Assembly: GCF_010233585.1 (NCBI RefSeq)
Contig: NZ_CP045997.1
Coordinates: 248,001 to 312,000, forward strand
Reading direction: 5' to 3'
DNA: 64,000 nt
DNA from: Spirosoma endbachense
GTDB lineage: Bacteria; Bacteroidota; Bacteroidia; Cytophagales; Spirosomataceae
Position numbers and translations under genes: made by a program
The notes under the pieces: generated by a model
Databases searched by the model: none
Seen by the model: only the letters and a program-made list of their open reading frames with translations
Told to the model about the DNA's origin: nothing
Part shown: positions 28,364 through 37,333 of the stretch, in pieces
Position numbering within the stretch: the stretch's first letter is position 1
How the letters are laid out: each line of letters starts with the position of its first letter

Positions 28364-28708
28364 ATGAAAACGTACCTTATTTTGATTCGTGAACCAGACG
28401 GTCGGTCAACAATTCCCTCGGCGGAGGAAACGCGTCAGCATCAGCTTGATTGGAAAGCCTGGATCAGCAATCTGCTGGAAAAAGGCCACTGGGAAGGCGG
28501 AGCATCGTTAACGCTGTCAGGCAAAGTGATGCGCCCAACTCATATTGGGCCACAGGTTTCTGAAGGACTATATCAGGTAAATGGGCAGGAAATCGTCGGT
28601 GGTTATTTACTACTAAAAGCTTCTGATGTTGACGAAGCCGTTGGCTTGATGAAAACCTGCCCCGTTTTTGATGCGGATGGGTTTGTAGAAATCCGGGAGA
28701 TGATGTGA
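28364..28708 (+). CDS. YciI-like (YCII) protein
   Basis: A 114-residue YCII-domain protein (ferredoxin-like fold, MKTYLILIREPDGR...HQLDWKAWISNLLEKGHW, ending GGYLLLKASDVDEAVGLMKTCPVFDADGFVEIREM). The family is often associated with sigma-factor/reductase sets in Bacteroidota and has weak hydrolase or isomerase claims. It closes the SnoaL-SDR cassette, 27 bp after the SDR. Confidence 0.88.
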   Translation: MKTYLILIREPDGRSTIPSAEETRQHQLDWKAWISNLLEKGHWEGGASLTLSGKVMRPTHIGPQVSEGLYQVNGQEIVGGYLLLKASDVDEAVGLMKTCPVFDADGFVEIREMM

Positions 28709-28826
28709 AGCTAATATGCAGTATGGCTTTTGTCGATTGTTTAAATCAGGTAAGTGAAAAATGAGAAACTGTCTCCCTCTCATGATTAAAGAGAGGGACT
28801 GGGTAAGGTGTTGATCATCAAGTTGA

Positions 28827-30053
28827 TTACAACTTCAGCTTTATTCTCATTTTACCTAAAACGGCTGTAATGCCTATGATCAGGAAGGCAAATAGAAGTG
28901 ATTTTAGTAAGCCAACTACGCCGGTTTTTAATGATTCGGGTAGCGAAATGTCGGCCAGACTGACGAAGCTATAGAATAGATAAGGCATCAGGTAGCTGGT
29001 CAGCGTGCTGGTTCCGGCGGGTTTTATCAGATCAAACCACTGCGCTTTTCCATTCAGATCGACCAGCCAATACGTTATCGCGTAGACTATGAATGCGATA
29101 CCGCAGCAAAGAAAAATCCAGGTGGGAGTTGCATGAATTTTTGAGATGATAAAGAAATTTCGGGCCAAGAATCCTGCTCCGAGGAATAAGATACCAATTC
29201 CGGTATAAAGAATCGGCAACTGCTGCGTTTTACCTGTTCGCTGTGAGCGTGTCAAAAGAAGTGTGGCCAGGATACCGGTAAAAGCAAATGAATCGAAAGC
29301 GCCATTGTCGGGAATCCAAGTGCGCGGGCCATCGGGCCATAGAGTGTGCAGCCATCCCGCATGGCCTGCTATGCTTAATAGAGTGAAGAACAACCAGGAA
29401 GCGATCAATAAAAGCGGCTGTTTGTGAAGAAATAAATAGAGGATCGCACAGGTTAAATAGGTCCAGCCAATTAGGCCCAGAATGCCCCACCATTGAGGTA
29501 CCATTCTGGCTAGATTATTGTCGGGGCCGCCTTTGAAAATAACGGCCAGAACTATCAACAGACAAACGCCCAGCAGTTGCAGGCCAATGAAAATGATTTT
29601 CTGGATTCCCTCCCCATTCGGATATTGATTCCAGATTAGAAAGAATCCGGTTACCATCAGAATCTGAAACCAATCTGAGCTCATGCCGGTCGCATTGGCA
29701 TTCAGATCAGGCAAATTGACCGTAAAGACACCCATCACCAGCAAGGCAAACGACCGAATGATAATGTGCTGAATAATTGACGCATACGAGTCTCCTTTGC
29801 TGAGACGCTGGCGGATGGAAAAGGGAATCGCCATGCCCAGAATGAACAGAAAGCAGGGAAAAACTGTGTCGGCAAAACCCAGAAAGTCCTGATCCGCATG
29901 AGCGTGTTCAAGCCAGACTGGAATACTTGATAATGTTCCCAGATCATTCACGAAAATCATCGTCAGCATGGTCAACGCCCGAAAAACGTCAATGGAAAAC
30001 ACTCGTTTTAGCAGTAGATCTACTGTCGTGGATTGAGGTTGAGCAGATACCAT
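28827..30053 (-). CDS. multi-span acyltransferase, DUF5009 / heparan-glucosaminide N-acetyltransferase-like
   Basis: A 408-residue polytopic membrane protein with about ten hydrophobic segments. The N-terminal motif SIDVFRALTMLTMIFVNDL and the following HADQDFLGFADTVFPCFLFILGMAIPFS are typical of the DUF5009/YeiB-HGSNAT group, which moves acetyl groups across the membrane to terminal glucosamine. His/Asp in EHAHADQD are candidate catalytic residues. It lies 10 bp after a GH20-like glycosidase gene, a sensible partner for amino-sugar handling. The precise acceptor is unknown. Confidence 0.85.
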   Translation of the reverse strand: MVSAQPQSTTVDLLLKRVFSIDVFRALTMLTMIFVNDLGTLSSIPVWLEHAHADQDFLGFADTVFPCFLFILGMAIPFSIRQRLSKGDSYASIIQHIIIRSFALLVMGVFTVNLPDLNANATGMSSDWFQILMVTGFFLIWNQYPNGEGIQKIIFIGLQLLGVCLLIVLAVIFKGGPDNNLARMVPQWWGILGLIGWTYLTCAILYLFLHKQPLLLIASWLFFTLLSIAGHAGWLHTLWPDGPRTWIPDNGAFDSFAFTGILATLLLTRSQRTGKTQQLPILYTGIGILFLGAGFLARNFFIISKIHATPTWIFLCCGIAFIVYAITYWLVDLNGKAQWFDLIKPAGTSTLTSYLMPYLFYSFVSLADISLPESLKTGVVGLLKSLLFAFLIIGITAVLGKMRIKLKL

Positions 30054-30063
30054 GTTGTGGAAG

Positions 30064-31173
30064 TTATTGAGCCTCGTTTAGTCTTTTTATTTCATTGTAC
30101 AGCGCTTTGAAGCAATTTGCCTGCGTATTGTCGCCTGCATCCGTATTCACTTTTACTCCGTAAAATTCATCCAGAAACGGCCCGGCACCCGACCAGACCG
30201 TTTGCATCATCCCCTGAAACCGTTCCTTCATTAAGGGTGTGACCGACTTGCGGAATTTGACCATGTCCTGCGTCTGGGTGACGGCAAAATCTGGCTTTCG
30301 CCAGGGGCAGGTAATCACGCTGAGCCCTTTCGTGGCGAAATAAACAGCCGTCAGGTCAGGGCGTTCATAGTGCCAGTCGCAGATCATCACGTCTTTTGGG
30401 ATCAAATCGATCGCTCGGTACGTATTGTTAAAACTACCTTCCCACATGCCAATGCCAGTGGTTTTTCCGTCAATCAATCGGTCGCCCCACATCCAGAGTT
30501 TACGATTCGTTTTTGCCAGGTGATTCCTGATTTCGGTTACCTCTCCGGCAAATAATTCGGCTTTATCGCGACCCGAACAGCGTGGACACTTATCGTCGCC
30601 GATAAAAAATACCTCGTCCATTCCAGCATGAAAGGCATCGGCCTCGAATACGTCACAGATTTCGTCTACCAGCTCAAAAACAACCTTATGAACACCCGGA
30701 TGCAAGGGACAGTAACTCTTGCAATAGAGCCCATCAGCATTTGGCCAGACGTATTTGTCAGGCATTTTAACGTGGGGTGTTTCGTCAAAGTCAGGGTATA
30801 CGCGAAGCAGGTTATGCGTCGTGCTGGCCCAGGACTGGTGACCGAGTAAATTGATTTGGGGAATCAGACGGATATTGTTTTTCTGACAAACCTTGACCAG
30901 TTTTTTTACCTCTCGCTTCGACAAGGCTATGCTGTCACTAAGCTCGGGGTGGCTATCAAACTGATAATTAAAATCAACTCTCAAAATCAATGTATTGACT
31001 TGTCGGGGAGCCAATTCTTCGTCGATAAACTTGATGAATGTATCCAGTTGTTTAGGCTGCGGAGCCGCAATACAAAAACCACGGACGGGTAACAGACTAT
31101 CGAGTTTCGATTGGGCGAATACAGTTTGAACAAGGCAAAAAAGAGTAATAGCGGTTACTATGAACTTGGTCAT
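30064..31173 (-). CDS. GH20-like secreted glycoside hydrolase
   Basis: A 369-residue secreted protein with signal peptide (MTKFIVTAITLFCLVQTVFAQ); the ATG at 31171-31173 is preferred over an upstream in-frame start. The TIM-barrel shows GFCIAAPQPKQLDTFIKFIDEEL, IRLIPQINLLGHQSWA and FHAGMDEVFFIG. In GH20 the catalytic pair is Asp-Glu; here it is Asp186-Glu187 within HAGMDE rather than the usual HIGGDE. A CPRC pair follows (DDKCPRCSG), and CKSYCP is also present, so disulfides are possible. Probable role: removal of terminal N-acetylhexosamine. Lacks the usual N-terminal GH20b domain. Confidence 0.82.
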   Translation of the reverse strand: MTKFIVTAITLFCLVQTVFAQSKLDSLLPVRGFCIAAPQPKQLDTFIKFIDEELAPRQVNTLILRVDFNYQFDSHPELSDSIALSKREVKKLVKVCQKNNIRLIPQINLLGHQSWASTTHNLLRVYPDFDETPHVKMPDKYVWPNADGLYCKSYCPLHPGVHKVVFELVDEICDVFEADAFHAGMDEVFFIGDDKCPRCSGRDKAELFAGEVTEIRNHLAKTNRKLWMWGDRLIDGKTTGIGMWEGSFNNTYRAIDLIPKDVMICDWHYERPDLTAVYFATKGLSVITCPWRKPDFAVTQTQDMVKFRKSVTPLMKERFQGMMQTVWSGAGPFLDEFYGVKVNTDAGDNTQANCFKALYNEIKRLNEAQ

Positions 31174-31261
31174 TTGCGATGAATGGGTGCGTTTATCAAC
31201 GTCAGGAACAGTATCGAAAGACCAAACCCGTTGTATTCTATTCAACTGAGTAGCTAGTTTT

Positions 31262-32599
31262 TTACCGCGCTAGCTCAATTTTATACTTTTTGCCTTTCAT
31301 TTTCTCCTGACTAATCAATGCTAATAACGCCTGAACTTTCTCCTGTTTAACAGCGGCAAACGAAATAAAGTCTTTGACTTCAATGAGTCCTAAATCGCCT
31401 TTGTCCAGATGCCCTTTTTGGGAGAAAAAGCCTACTATATCAATTTTGTTGAGTTTGTTTTTCTTGCCACCACTGATATAAAGCGTTGCAAAGTCGGGTG
31501 GCCTGGGCAGGGTTAGTTGCCCCGATTGATTGTCGGTTGATAATCGGAACTCATCGAGCGATGCATCCAGGTATGAGGGTCGAGGTTCATCGCGAAATAA
31601 AATCACGAAAGCGGTTCCTGATGCGTGCATGCGGGCCGTTCGCCCATTACGATGCGTAAACTCGTGTGCCTGCAAGGGTAAATGATAATGGATCACATAC
31701 TTCATTTCCGGAATGTCGAGCCCACGAGCTGCTAAATCGGTCGTTACCAGATACCTCGTGCTTCCGTTTCTGAATTGAATCAACGCTCGTTCGCGGTCGA
31801 TCTGCTCCATGCCACCATGATAAACGAGCGAATGAATACCCCGCTCGGCCAGTAATTCGCTGGTGCGTTCGGCAGCATCCCGATGATTACAGAAAATCAA
31901 GGCCGCTTCTGAATTGAGCGAACAAAGCAGCTCAAATAAGGTATCAAGTTTATCTTTCGATTCTGAATAGACAACTTGTATGGTTAAGCCCGATGACTCG
32001 TCGTTCTCAGCCCTGAATGTTAGCTTGGTTGGCGACTTGAGCCGGATAAAATCAGGAATAGTGATGCCCGACGTTGCCGAAACCAGCACACGTTTCCGGA
32101 GGTTGCGTAACCCACCGATAATAAAGTCCATTTCGTCATGAAACCCGAGCGCCAGCGACTTGTCGAATTCATCAAGAATCAGGGTATGAATACCGTCCAG
32201 CGAAAACGACCGACGGGTAATATGGTCAGCGATTCGGCCGGGTGTGCCAATCAGAAGGGCTGGCGGATTGCTCAGGTTTCTGATTTCGGTTTCTACAGGG
32301 TGACCACCGTAGCATACATTTACTTTATAGCCCGTTGCCATTTTTTTCCAGACCTGCTCAATCTGCAAGGCCAACTCGCGGGAAGGAGCCAGAATGAGGC
32401 ATTGTACAGTTTTTTGCTCTGGCCTGAGTAACTGGAGAATGGGGAGCAGAAAGCCGACGGTTTTTCCTGAACCGGTGGGGGCTATTAAAAACGTATCGTT
32501 GTCTTGCAGGATCGCTTTTTGAGCGGCTTCCTGCATGGGGTTTAAAGCCGAAATACCCAGGTTTGTCAGGATCTGTGCTTGCTGCTGAGGGGTTATCAT
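31262..32599 (-). CDS. DEAD-box RNA helicase, DbpA-like, with DEFD motif
   Basis: A 445-residue superfamily 2 RNA helicase. Motifs in order: I APTGSGKT, Ia PSRELA, Ib TPGR, II LDEFD (instead of DEAD), III SAT, V TTDLAARGLDIP, VI HRNGRTAR. The C-terminal ~75 residues (NKLNKIDIVGFFSQKGHLDKGDLGLIEVKDFISFAAV) resemble the DbpA RNA-binding domain that targets 23S rRNA hairpin 92. The start is the ATG at 32597-32599; the preceding TTG is less likely. It is divergent from a second helicase with under 80 bp between them. Confidence 0.92.
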   Translation of the reverse strand: MITPQQQAQILTNLGISALNPMQEAAQKAILQDNDTFLIAPTGSGKTVGFLLPILQLLRPEQKTVQCLILAPSRELALQIEQVWKKMATGYKVNVCYGGHPVETEIRNLSNPPALLIGTPGRIADHITRRSFSLDGIHTLILDEFDKSLALGFHDEMDFIIGGLRNLRKRVLVSATSGITIPDFIRLKSPTKLTFRAENDESSGLTIQVVYSESKDKLDTLFELLCSLNSEAALIFCNHRDAAERTSELLAERGIHSLVYHGGMEQIDRERALIQFRNGSTRYLVTTDLAARGLDIPEMKYVIHYHLPLQAHEFTHRNGRTARMHASGTAFVILFRDEPRPSYLDASLDEFRLSTDNQSGQLTLPRPPDFATLYISGGKKNKLNKIDIVGFFSQKGHLDKGDLGLIEVKDFISFAAVKQEKVQALLALISQEKMKGKKYKIELAR

Positions 32600-32675
32600 A
32601 CCGTAAAAGTAGCTCAAAATGTGGGGGCTACTAAAGAATAAGCCTACCTTCGTAGTCTATTTGACCAGTATGACT

Positions 32676-34010
32676 ATGAATTTCGACGAACTGAATCTGA
32701 ATAAACCCCTCCTGAATGCATTGAGCGATCTCGGGTATACAACGCCTACAACGATCCAGGAAAAGGTATTCTCGGTCGTTATGTCGGGTCAGGATGTGTG
32801 CGCAATCGCCCAAACGGGAACGGGAAAAACCTTCGCCTATCTATTGCCCTGTCTTCGGCAATTTCAATTTTCGAAGGAAAAACTTCCTCAGCTATTGATT
32901 ATCGTTCCAACGCGCGAACTGGTTGTTCAGGTTGTTGAAGCGGTAGAAAAACTAACTACCTACATGAATCTGGTCGTGGTTGGCGTGTATGGTGGTGTCA
33001 ATATGAAGACCCAGCTCGCGGAGGTTCGACAGGGGATTGATGTGTTAGTGGCCACGCCCGGTCGTCTGGCCGACTTACTATTGAATGGGGCCGTGAAAAC
33101 GAAGGCTATCAAGAAACTCGTGATCGACGAGTTCGACGAAATGCTGAATCTTGGCTTTCGTACCCAGCTAAAAATTATTCTGGATTTGCTTCCCCATAAA
33201 CGACAGAACCTGTTGTTCTCGGCTACTCTTACCGACGATGTAGACCAACTGGTCAACGCCTACTTTAATAAGCCCGTTCGTGTCGAAGCGGCTCCGGTTG
33301 GCACACCACTGGAAAATATTGAACAGACGGGCTACGAAGTGCCGAACTTTTATACGAAGGTGAATCTGTTGCGATTGCTGATAGAGCAGGATTCGACCAT
33401 GAATAAAGTGCTCGTCTTTACGGCGACCAAACAACTGGCCGATCAGTTGTACGAGCAGTTAGAATCCGATTATTCGGATCGACTGGGGATTATTCACTCC
33501 AATAAATCGCAGAATGCCCGTTTTAATGCCGTAGAGCAATTTAAGGCAGGTACGTATCGTCTTCTGATTGCAACGGATATCATTGCTCGTGGCATCGATG
33601 TAGCCGACGTATCGCATGTCATCAACTTCGACACGCCGGACGTGCCGGAGAGCTACATTCACCGCATTGGACGAACCGGCAGAGCCGACAAAAAAGGCAT
33701 CGCCATTACGTTCATTACCGAAGCCGAAAAAGAGAAACTGGCCGCCATTGAAGCGCTCATGAATTACCAGGTTCCTCGAGTACCTCTACCCGAGAAGCTC
33801 ACCATTTCAGACGAACTGATGGACGATGAGAAGCCTAAAGTGTACATGAAAACGATTGAGGTAAAGGCTCCCAAACGTGACGATGTTGGACCGGCTTTTC
33901 ATGAGAAACTTGCGAAAAACAAGAAGGTAAATGTTCGGCGCGATCATGCCGCCGAAAAGATGTTAAAATATGGCAGACCCATCAAGCGTAGTGGCAAGAA
34001 AAATAAATAG
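32676..34010 (+). CDS. DEAD-box RNA helicase, second copy, DEFD motif
   Basis: A 444-residue RNA helicase. Motifs: Q region GYTTPTTIQEKVF, I AQTGTGKT, Ia PTRELV, Ib TPGR, II IDEFD, III SAT, V ATDIIARGIDV, VI HRIGRTGR. The tail of ~70 residues is Lys/Arg-rich (MKTIEVKAPKRDDVGPAF, NKKVNVRRDHAAEKMLKYGRPIKRSGKK), typical of nonspecific RNA contact and unlike the DbpA domain of the neighbour. The start at 32676 is the second of two closely spaced ATGs (the other is 32670). Confidence 0.93.
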   Translation: MNFDELNLNKPLLNALSDLGYTTPTTIQEKVFSVVMSGQDVCAIAQTGTGKTFAYLLPCLRQFQFSKEKLPQLLIIVPTRELVVQVVEAVEKLTTYMNLVVVGVYGGVNMKTQLAEVRQGIDVLVATPGRLADLLLNGAVKTKAIKKLVIDEFDEMLNLGFRTQLKIILDLLPHKRQNLLFSATLTDDVDQLVNAYFNKPVRVEAAPVGTPLENIEQTGYEVPNFYTKVNLLRLLIEQDSTMNKVLVFTATKQLADQLYEQLESDYSDRLGIIHSNKSQNARFNAVEQFKAGTYRLLIATDIIARGIDVADVSHVINFDTPDVPESYIHRIGRTGRADKKGIAITFITEAEKEKLAAIEALMNYQVPRVPLPEKLTISDELMDDEKPKVYMKTIEVKAPKRDDVGPAFHEKLAKNKKVNVRRDHAAEKMLKYGRPIKRSGKKNK

Positions 34011-34028
34011 CCACCGACTGAAGGGTGC

Positions 34029-34745
34029 TTATTCGACTTTATTCAGACTATACCGATCTCCTTTCCGTTTCACCGTTAATTGAAAGACTGTCAGTTGATC
34101 GGGATGTTTGATCTGAAGCCGGTAGTTTCCAACTGGTAGCTGGTTTACATCGAAATAGCGTGTGTATTCGACGGATTTGTTGTGTTCTCTGTAATATTCC
34201 ATCTGTTGCGCATCATCGGTTAGGGTAATATATAGTTGGGAATGTTCGGGATTGGTGCAGTAAAGCACCAGCTTGCCTAAGTCAGTTACGACAGAATTTG
34301 CCGAAAATGTCAGGTCTTCTTTCTGTAACGAGGAAGCTTCCAGTGCAGTAGTAGGAGTCGAATGTCCAGCAGAGCGCGAAAACTGGGCAGCATTACTCGC
34401 GAGTAAGTCATGAGATTCAATCTGGTAATCAAGCAGATGACGATTGGTAAGACGATCCAACAGTTCATCGAACAGACGGACATTGTGCCGGGTTAATTTG
34501 ATATATCGTCCGGGTAGTTTCTCCTCGTAAATGACCTGGTGCGCTGTGTTAAAGAATTGAATATGAGTGGTCCGGGTTTTGTAATCGGTTCGTAGTTTCC
34601 AGTAAGCTCCTGTGGAGTCAATTGGGCTGGAATCTGCTGTTGAGAAATAGGGGTTGGACTGCGCCAGAACCGGCAATGAACCAACCAGCATACTAACGGC
34701 AAGGAGCAGCCAGTATCGGCAATTTGCATGCGAAGAAACCATCAT
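34029..34745 (-). CDS. secreted hypothetical protein
   Basis: A 238-residue protein with a signal peptide (YWLLLAVSMLVGSLPVLAQ). Nothing catalytic is visible. The second half has beta-strand patterning (LVLYCTNPEHSQLYITLTDDA, VGNYRLQIKHPDQLTVFQLTVKRKGDRYSL), as in C-terminal sorting-like or Ig-like domains, and it ends in strand-rich sequence. It is convergent with the helicase gene and 18 bp from its stop. Function unknown. Confidence 0.75.
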   Translation of the reverse strand: MMVSSHANCRYWLLLAVSMLVGSLPVLAQSNPYFSTADSSPIDSTGAYWKLRTDYKTRTTHIQFFNTAHQVIYEEKLPGRYIKLTRHNVRLFDELLDRLTNRHLLDYQIESHDLLASNAAQFSRSAGHSTPTTALEASSLQKEDLTFSANSVVTDLGKLVLYCTNPEHSQLYITLTDDAQQMEYYREHNKSVEYTRYFDVNQLPVGNYRLQIKHPDQLTVFQLTVKRKGDRYSLNKVE

Positions 34746-35156
34746 AGTTGCTGTTTACTGTTCTTAGAAAAAACACAGATTCTGTATTTCGTAATGCTTT
34801 GTTTACCTCTGGAATGGGTATCGACCGTATCGAGTGATGGAATTAATGCCACAAATTCGTTTTGGTCGTTCTATCGCATTAGTCTAAGGTTAAGATAGAT
34901 TCAGCAAACTGGCTGATTTCGTTTCATTCAGTAGTGCAAAGCGCTTGCCAAAGAAGAAAAATGGCTATATCTGTACAGAAAAGCCTTTTTTTGCTGGTTA
35001 ACATAAATTTGTTGTCCGTTTGTGGACAAACCATGTACGCATCTGGACAGCACAATTATTCAACAACGTGTTCATCAATGCTATTGCATCGGAAAAGATA
35101 TTGCTAGTATAAAGGCTGGAAACGGCTCACTCACTCATTTACCAGGTAAAATTTAT
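34746..35156. other. 411-bp gap with a long leader for the third helicase
   Basis: No protein gene is supported here. An upstream in-frame extension of the helicase from 35022 exists but has no family-like sequence. A -7 box sits at 35004-35011, so about 140 bases would form an untranslated leader. I see no clear hairpin switch in it. Confidence 0.5.
35004..35011 (+). promoter_or_regulatory. -7 box for the third DEAD-box helicase
   Basis: TAAATTTG fits TAnnTTTG. A -33 element at the proper distance is weak. It implies transcription from about 35018 and a ~140-base leader before the ATG at 35157. Confidence 0.4.
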
Positions 35157-36299
35157 ATGCCTTTTTCATCACTCGGCTTGTCGAAGCCACTCCTGAAAGC
35201 AGTAGCAACCCAGAATTACACCAAACCCTATCCGATTCAGCAGGATGCCATACCCGCGATTCTGCAAGGCAAAGATATTCTTGGAATCGCTAAAACGGGG
35301 TCTGGAAAGACGGCAAGTTTCGTGTTGCCAATTCTGGAGCTTTTTCTGCGTCGGCAACTGGCCAAAAACAGCCTTGTTAAAGTTCTTGTTCTGGTGCCAA
35401 CCCGCGAACTGGCTGTTCAGGTAGCCGATGTATTCCAGGCATTTAGTGAGAAAATTCCCCGACAGGTAAAAACGCTGGCTGTTTATGGGGGCGTATCCAT
35501 TAATCCACAGATGATAGCGCTACGGGATGCCGAAATCGTGGTGGCAACTCCCGGTCGGTTGCTGGATCTGATCGCATCAAATGCCGTCCAGTTATCGGCC
35601 GTTGAGGTTCTTGTCCTCGACGAAGCCGATAAAATGCTTGATCTCGGTTTCGCTGACGAAATGAACCAGGTATTTGACCTGTTGCCAACCCGGCGGCAAA
35701 CGATACTTTTTTCGGCCACATTGGGCGATGCTATCGAAACGATCAATAAAAACCTGCTGCGAAATCCAGTAAAAATTGAGGTTGTAGAAGAAGCTGAAAA
35801 CCTGGATTTAATTAAGCAAATCGCCTATCGTGTCGATCCCGAACGAAAAGGGCCATTGTTGCGGTATTTGATTAAATCGGGAACTATGAAACAGGTATTG
35901 GTCTTTGTTTCTTCCACCCGAACGGCAGACAACATCGTTACCAAGCTAACCAAAAATGGCATTCAGGCGGCTGCCATCCATAGCGGAAAAACCCAGGGCG
36001 CCCGAACAGATGCCCTCACTAAATTCAAGGCGGGTCGATTGACAGTACTAGTAGCTACCGACCTTATTTCCAGAGGGATTGATATACAGTTATTGCCCCA
36101 TGTGATCAACTTTGAATTACCCCGATCGCCCAAAGATTACATTCACCGAATTGGCCGGACGGGTCGCGCCGAATCGGAAGGAGAAGCGATTTCGCTGATC
36201 TGCCCGGACGACGAACATCACTTCAAAATCATTCAGAAAAAGATGGGCAAACGGGTCGAGATACTTGAAACCGAAGAACTGAATTTGCTGGGATATTGA
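35157..36299 (+). CDS. DEAD-box RNA helicase, third copy (RhlE-like)
   Basis: A 380-residue helicase with canonical motif II LDEAD. Others: Q region NYTKPYPIQQDAIPAIL, I AKTGSGKT, Ia PTRELA, Ib TPGR, III SAT, V ATDLISRGIDI, VI HRIGRTGR. It ends just after the core with no basic tail, closest in build to short RhlE proteins. The ATG at 35157 (MPFSSLGLSKPLLKAV) matches the family start. It is the third such helicase within 5 kb and is probably independently transcribed. Confidence 0.93.
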   Translation: MPFSSLGLSKPLLKAVATQNYTKPYPIQQDAIPAILQGKDILGIAKTGSGKTASFVLPILELFLRRQLAKNSLVKVLVLVPTRELAVQVADVFQAFSEKIPRQVKTLAVYGGVSINPQMIALRDAEIVVATPGRLLDLIASNAVQLSAVEVLVLDEADKMLDLGFADEMNQVFDLLPTRRQTILFSATLGDAIETINKNLLRNPVKIEVVEEAENLDLIKQIAYRVDPERKGPLLRYLIKSGTMKQVLVFVSSTRTADNIVTKLTKNGIQAAAIHSGKTQGARTDALTKFKAGRLTVLVATDLISRGIDIQLLPHVINFELPRSPKDYIHRIGRTGRAESEGEAISLICPDDEHHFKIIQKKMGKRVEILETEELNLLGY

Positions 36300-36524
36300 T
36301 GTTAACCTGTTGATTATAAGGATTTTGAATTTTTTCTAATGCTCAACAGTATTTTGCGCTGACTATTGACTCATCGGTACAAATGGCTAGAAATCAGGAC
36401 ACTTATTAGCCTATACATTAAACCAACTTGCTCTACGTTATTCTAAGAGTAAACAAGTAAGGAGAAAGGCGAGTTGATTATTAAGACAGATCAATCTGCT
36501 TACATCTCACTAAAATTCACGGCT

Positions 36525-37223
36525 ATGAAAACGATTCATAATAAACTAACCTTGATTTTACTGGCCACTATTCTGGGCCATTCGATCCATGCACAGACCC
36601 GATTGGGTTGGGCTCCACAAACAACAGGCGCTGTGGTAGGCGCTGGTGTAGGAGCGGTGGCTGGAGCCGTCATCAACAAGCGTAACCCAGCCGTAGGTGG
36701 GGTGGTTGGTGGCGTAATAGGTGGTGCTACCGGTTACGTAGTGGGTAAACAAAAGAAAAAACGCTGGAGCCCGCAGGCAAAAGGTACAGCCATTGGTGCT
36801 GGCGTTGGCGGAGCCGCAGGAGCCATCATCAACAAGCGTAACCGGGTAGTTGGTGGCGTAATTGGTGGTGTTGTCGGTGGTGCTGCTGGTTATGGAGTAG
36901 GAAAAGTTATAGATAACAAGAACAAGAGAGAAGCTGCTGCCAGAGCCGCTGCCGAACGCGAGGCAATTGCCCGCGCTGAAGCCGAACGCGAAGCCGCAGC
37001 CCGTGTTTCGGAACCTGCCAATGCAGATTTGAAGCCCTATGTAGCAACAAATCGGACGAATGGCACCACTCCGGCGGCACCTGTTGTCCAGCCAACGGCA
37101 CTATATAGCCCTAAAGGATCACCATCTTCCTATATTCTGAGACAGGGCTATCTGCCTAATGAATCCTTCGGCGACCAGTCGACGGCCTATGGTGATTCAG
37201 AATACAGACGAAAAAGCTGGTAG
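36525..37223 (+). CDS. secreted protein with two glycine-zipper repeats
   Basis: A 232-residue protein with signal peptide (LILLATILGHSIHAQ). Two tandem 52-residue units follow, from Trp29 and Trp81: W-x-PQ, then GAGVGxxAGAxINKRN, then VVGGVIGG and GYxVGK. These are YMGG-like glycine zippers that insert in membranes. A coiled, Ala/Glu/Arg-rich stretch (KREAAARAAAEREAIARAEAER) comes next, then a low-complexity tail. The start is the ATG at 36525; an upstream start would spoil the signal peptide. Probably an envelope protein. Confidence 0.86.
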   Translation: MKTIHNKLTLILLATILGHSIHAQTRLGWAPQTTGAVVGAGVGAVAGAVINKRNPAVGGVVGGVIGGATGYVVGKQKKKRWSPQAKGTAIGAGVGGAAGAIINKRNRVVGGVIGGVVGGAAGYGVGKVIDNKNKREAAARAAAEREAIARAEAEREAAARVSEPANADLKPYVATNRTNGTTPAAPVVQPTALYSPKGSPSSYILRQGYLPNESFGDQSTAYGDSEYRRKSW

Positions 37224-37276
37224 TCAGCGGTTTGTGTAAAACACCATTCTTTTAACAGGACTTTCTCGCTGGTCGT

Positions 37277-37301
37277 GTCGTGCCCTTATGTATGGCACGA
37301 C
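37277..37301. terminator. hairpin after the glycine-zipper gene
   Basis: GTCGTGCC (37277-37284) pairs with GGCACGAC (37294-37301) across a 9-base loop. It follows the glycine-zipper stop by 53 bases and precedes the NTF2-like gene. No T-run follows at once. Confidence 0.45.
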
Positions 37302-37333
37302 CTGGTGGGAACGTGCCATAAATTTTTACAGTC

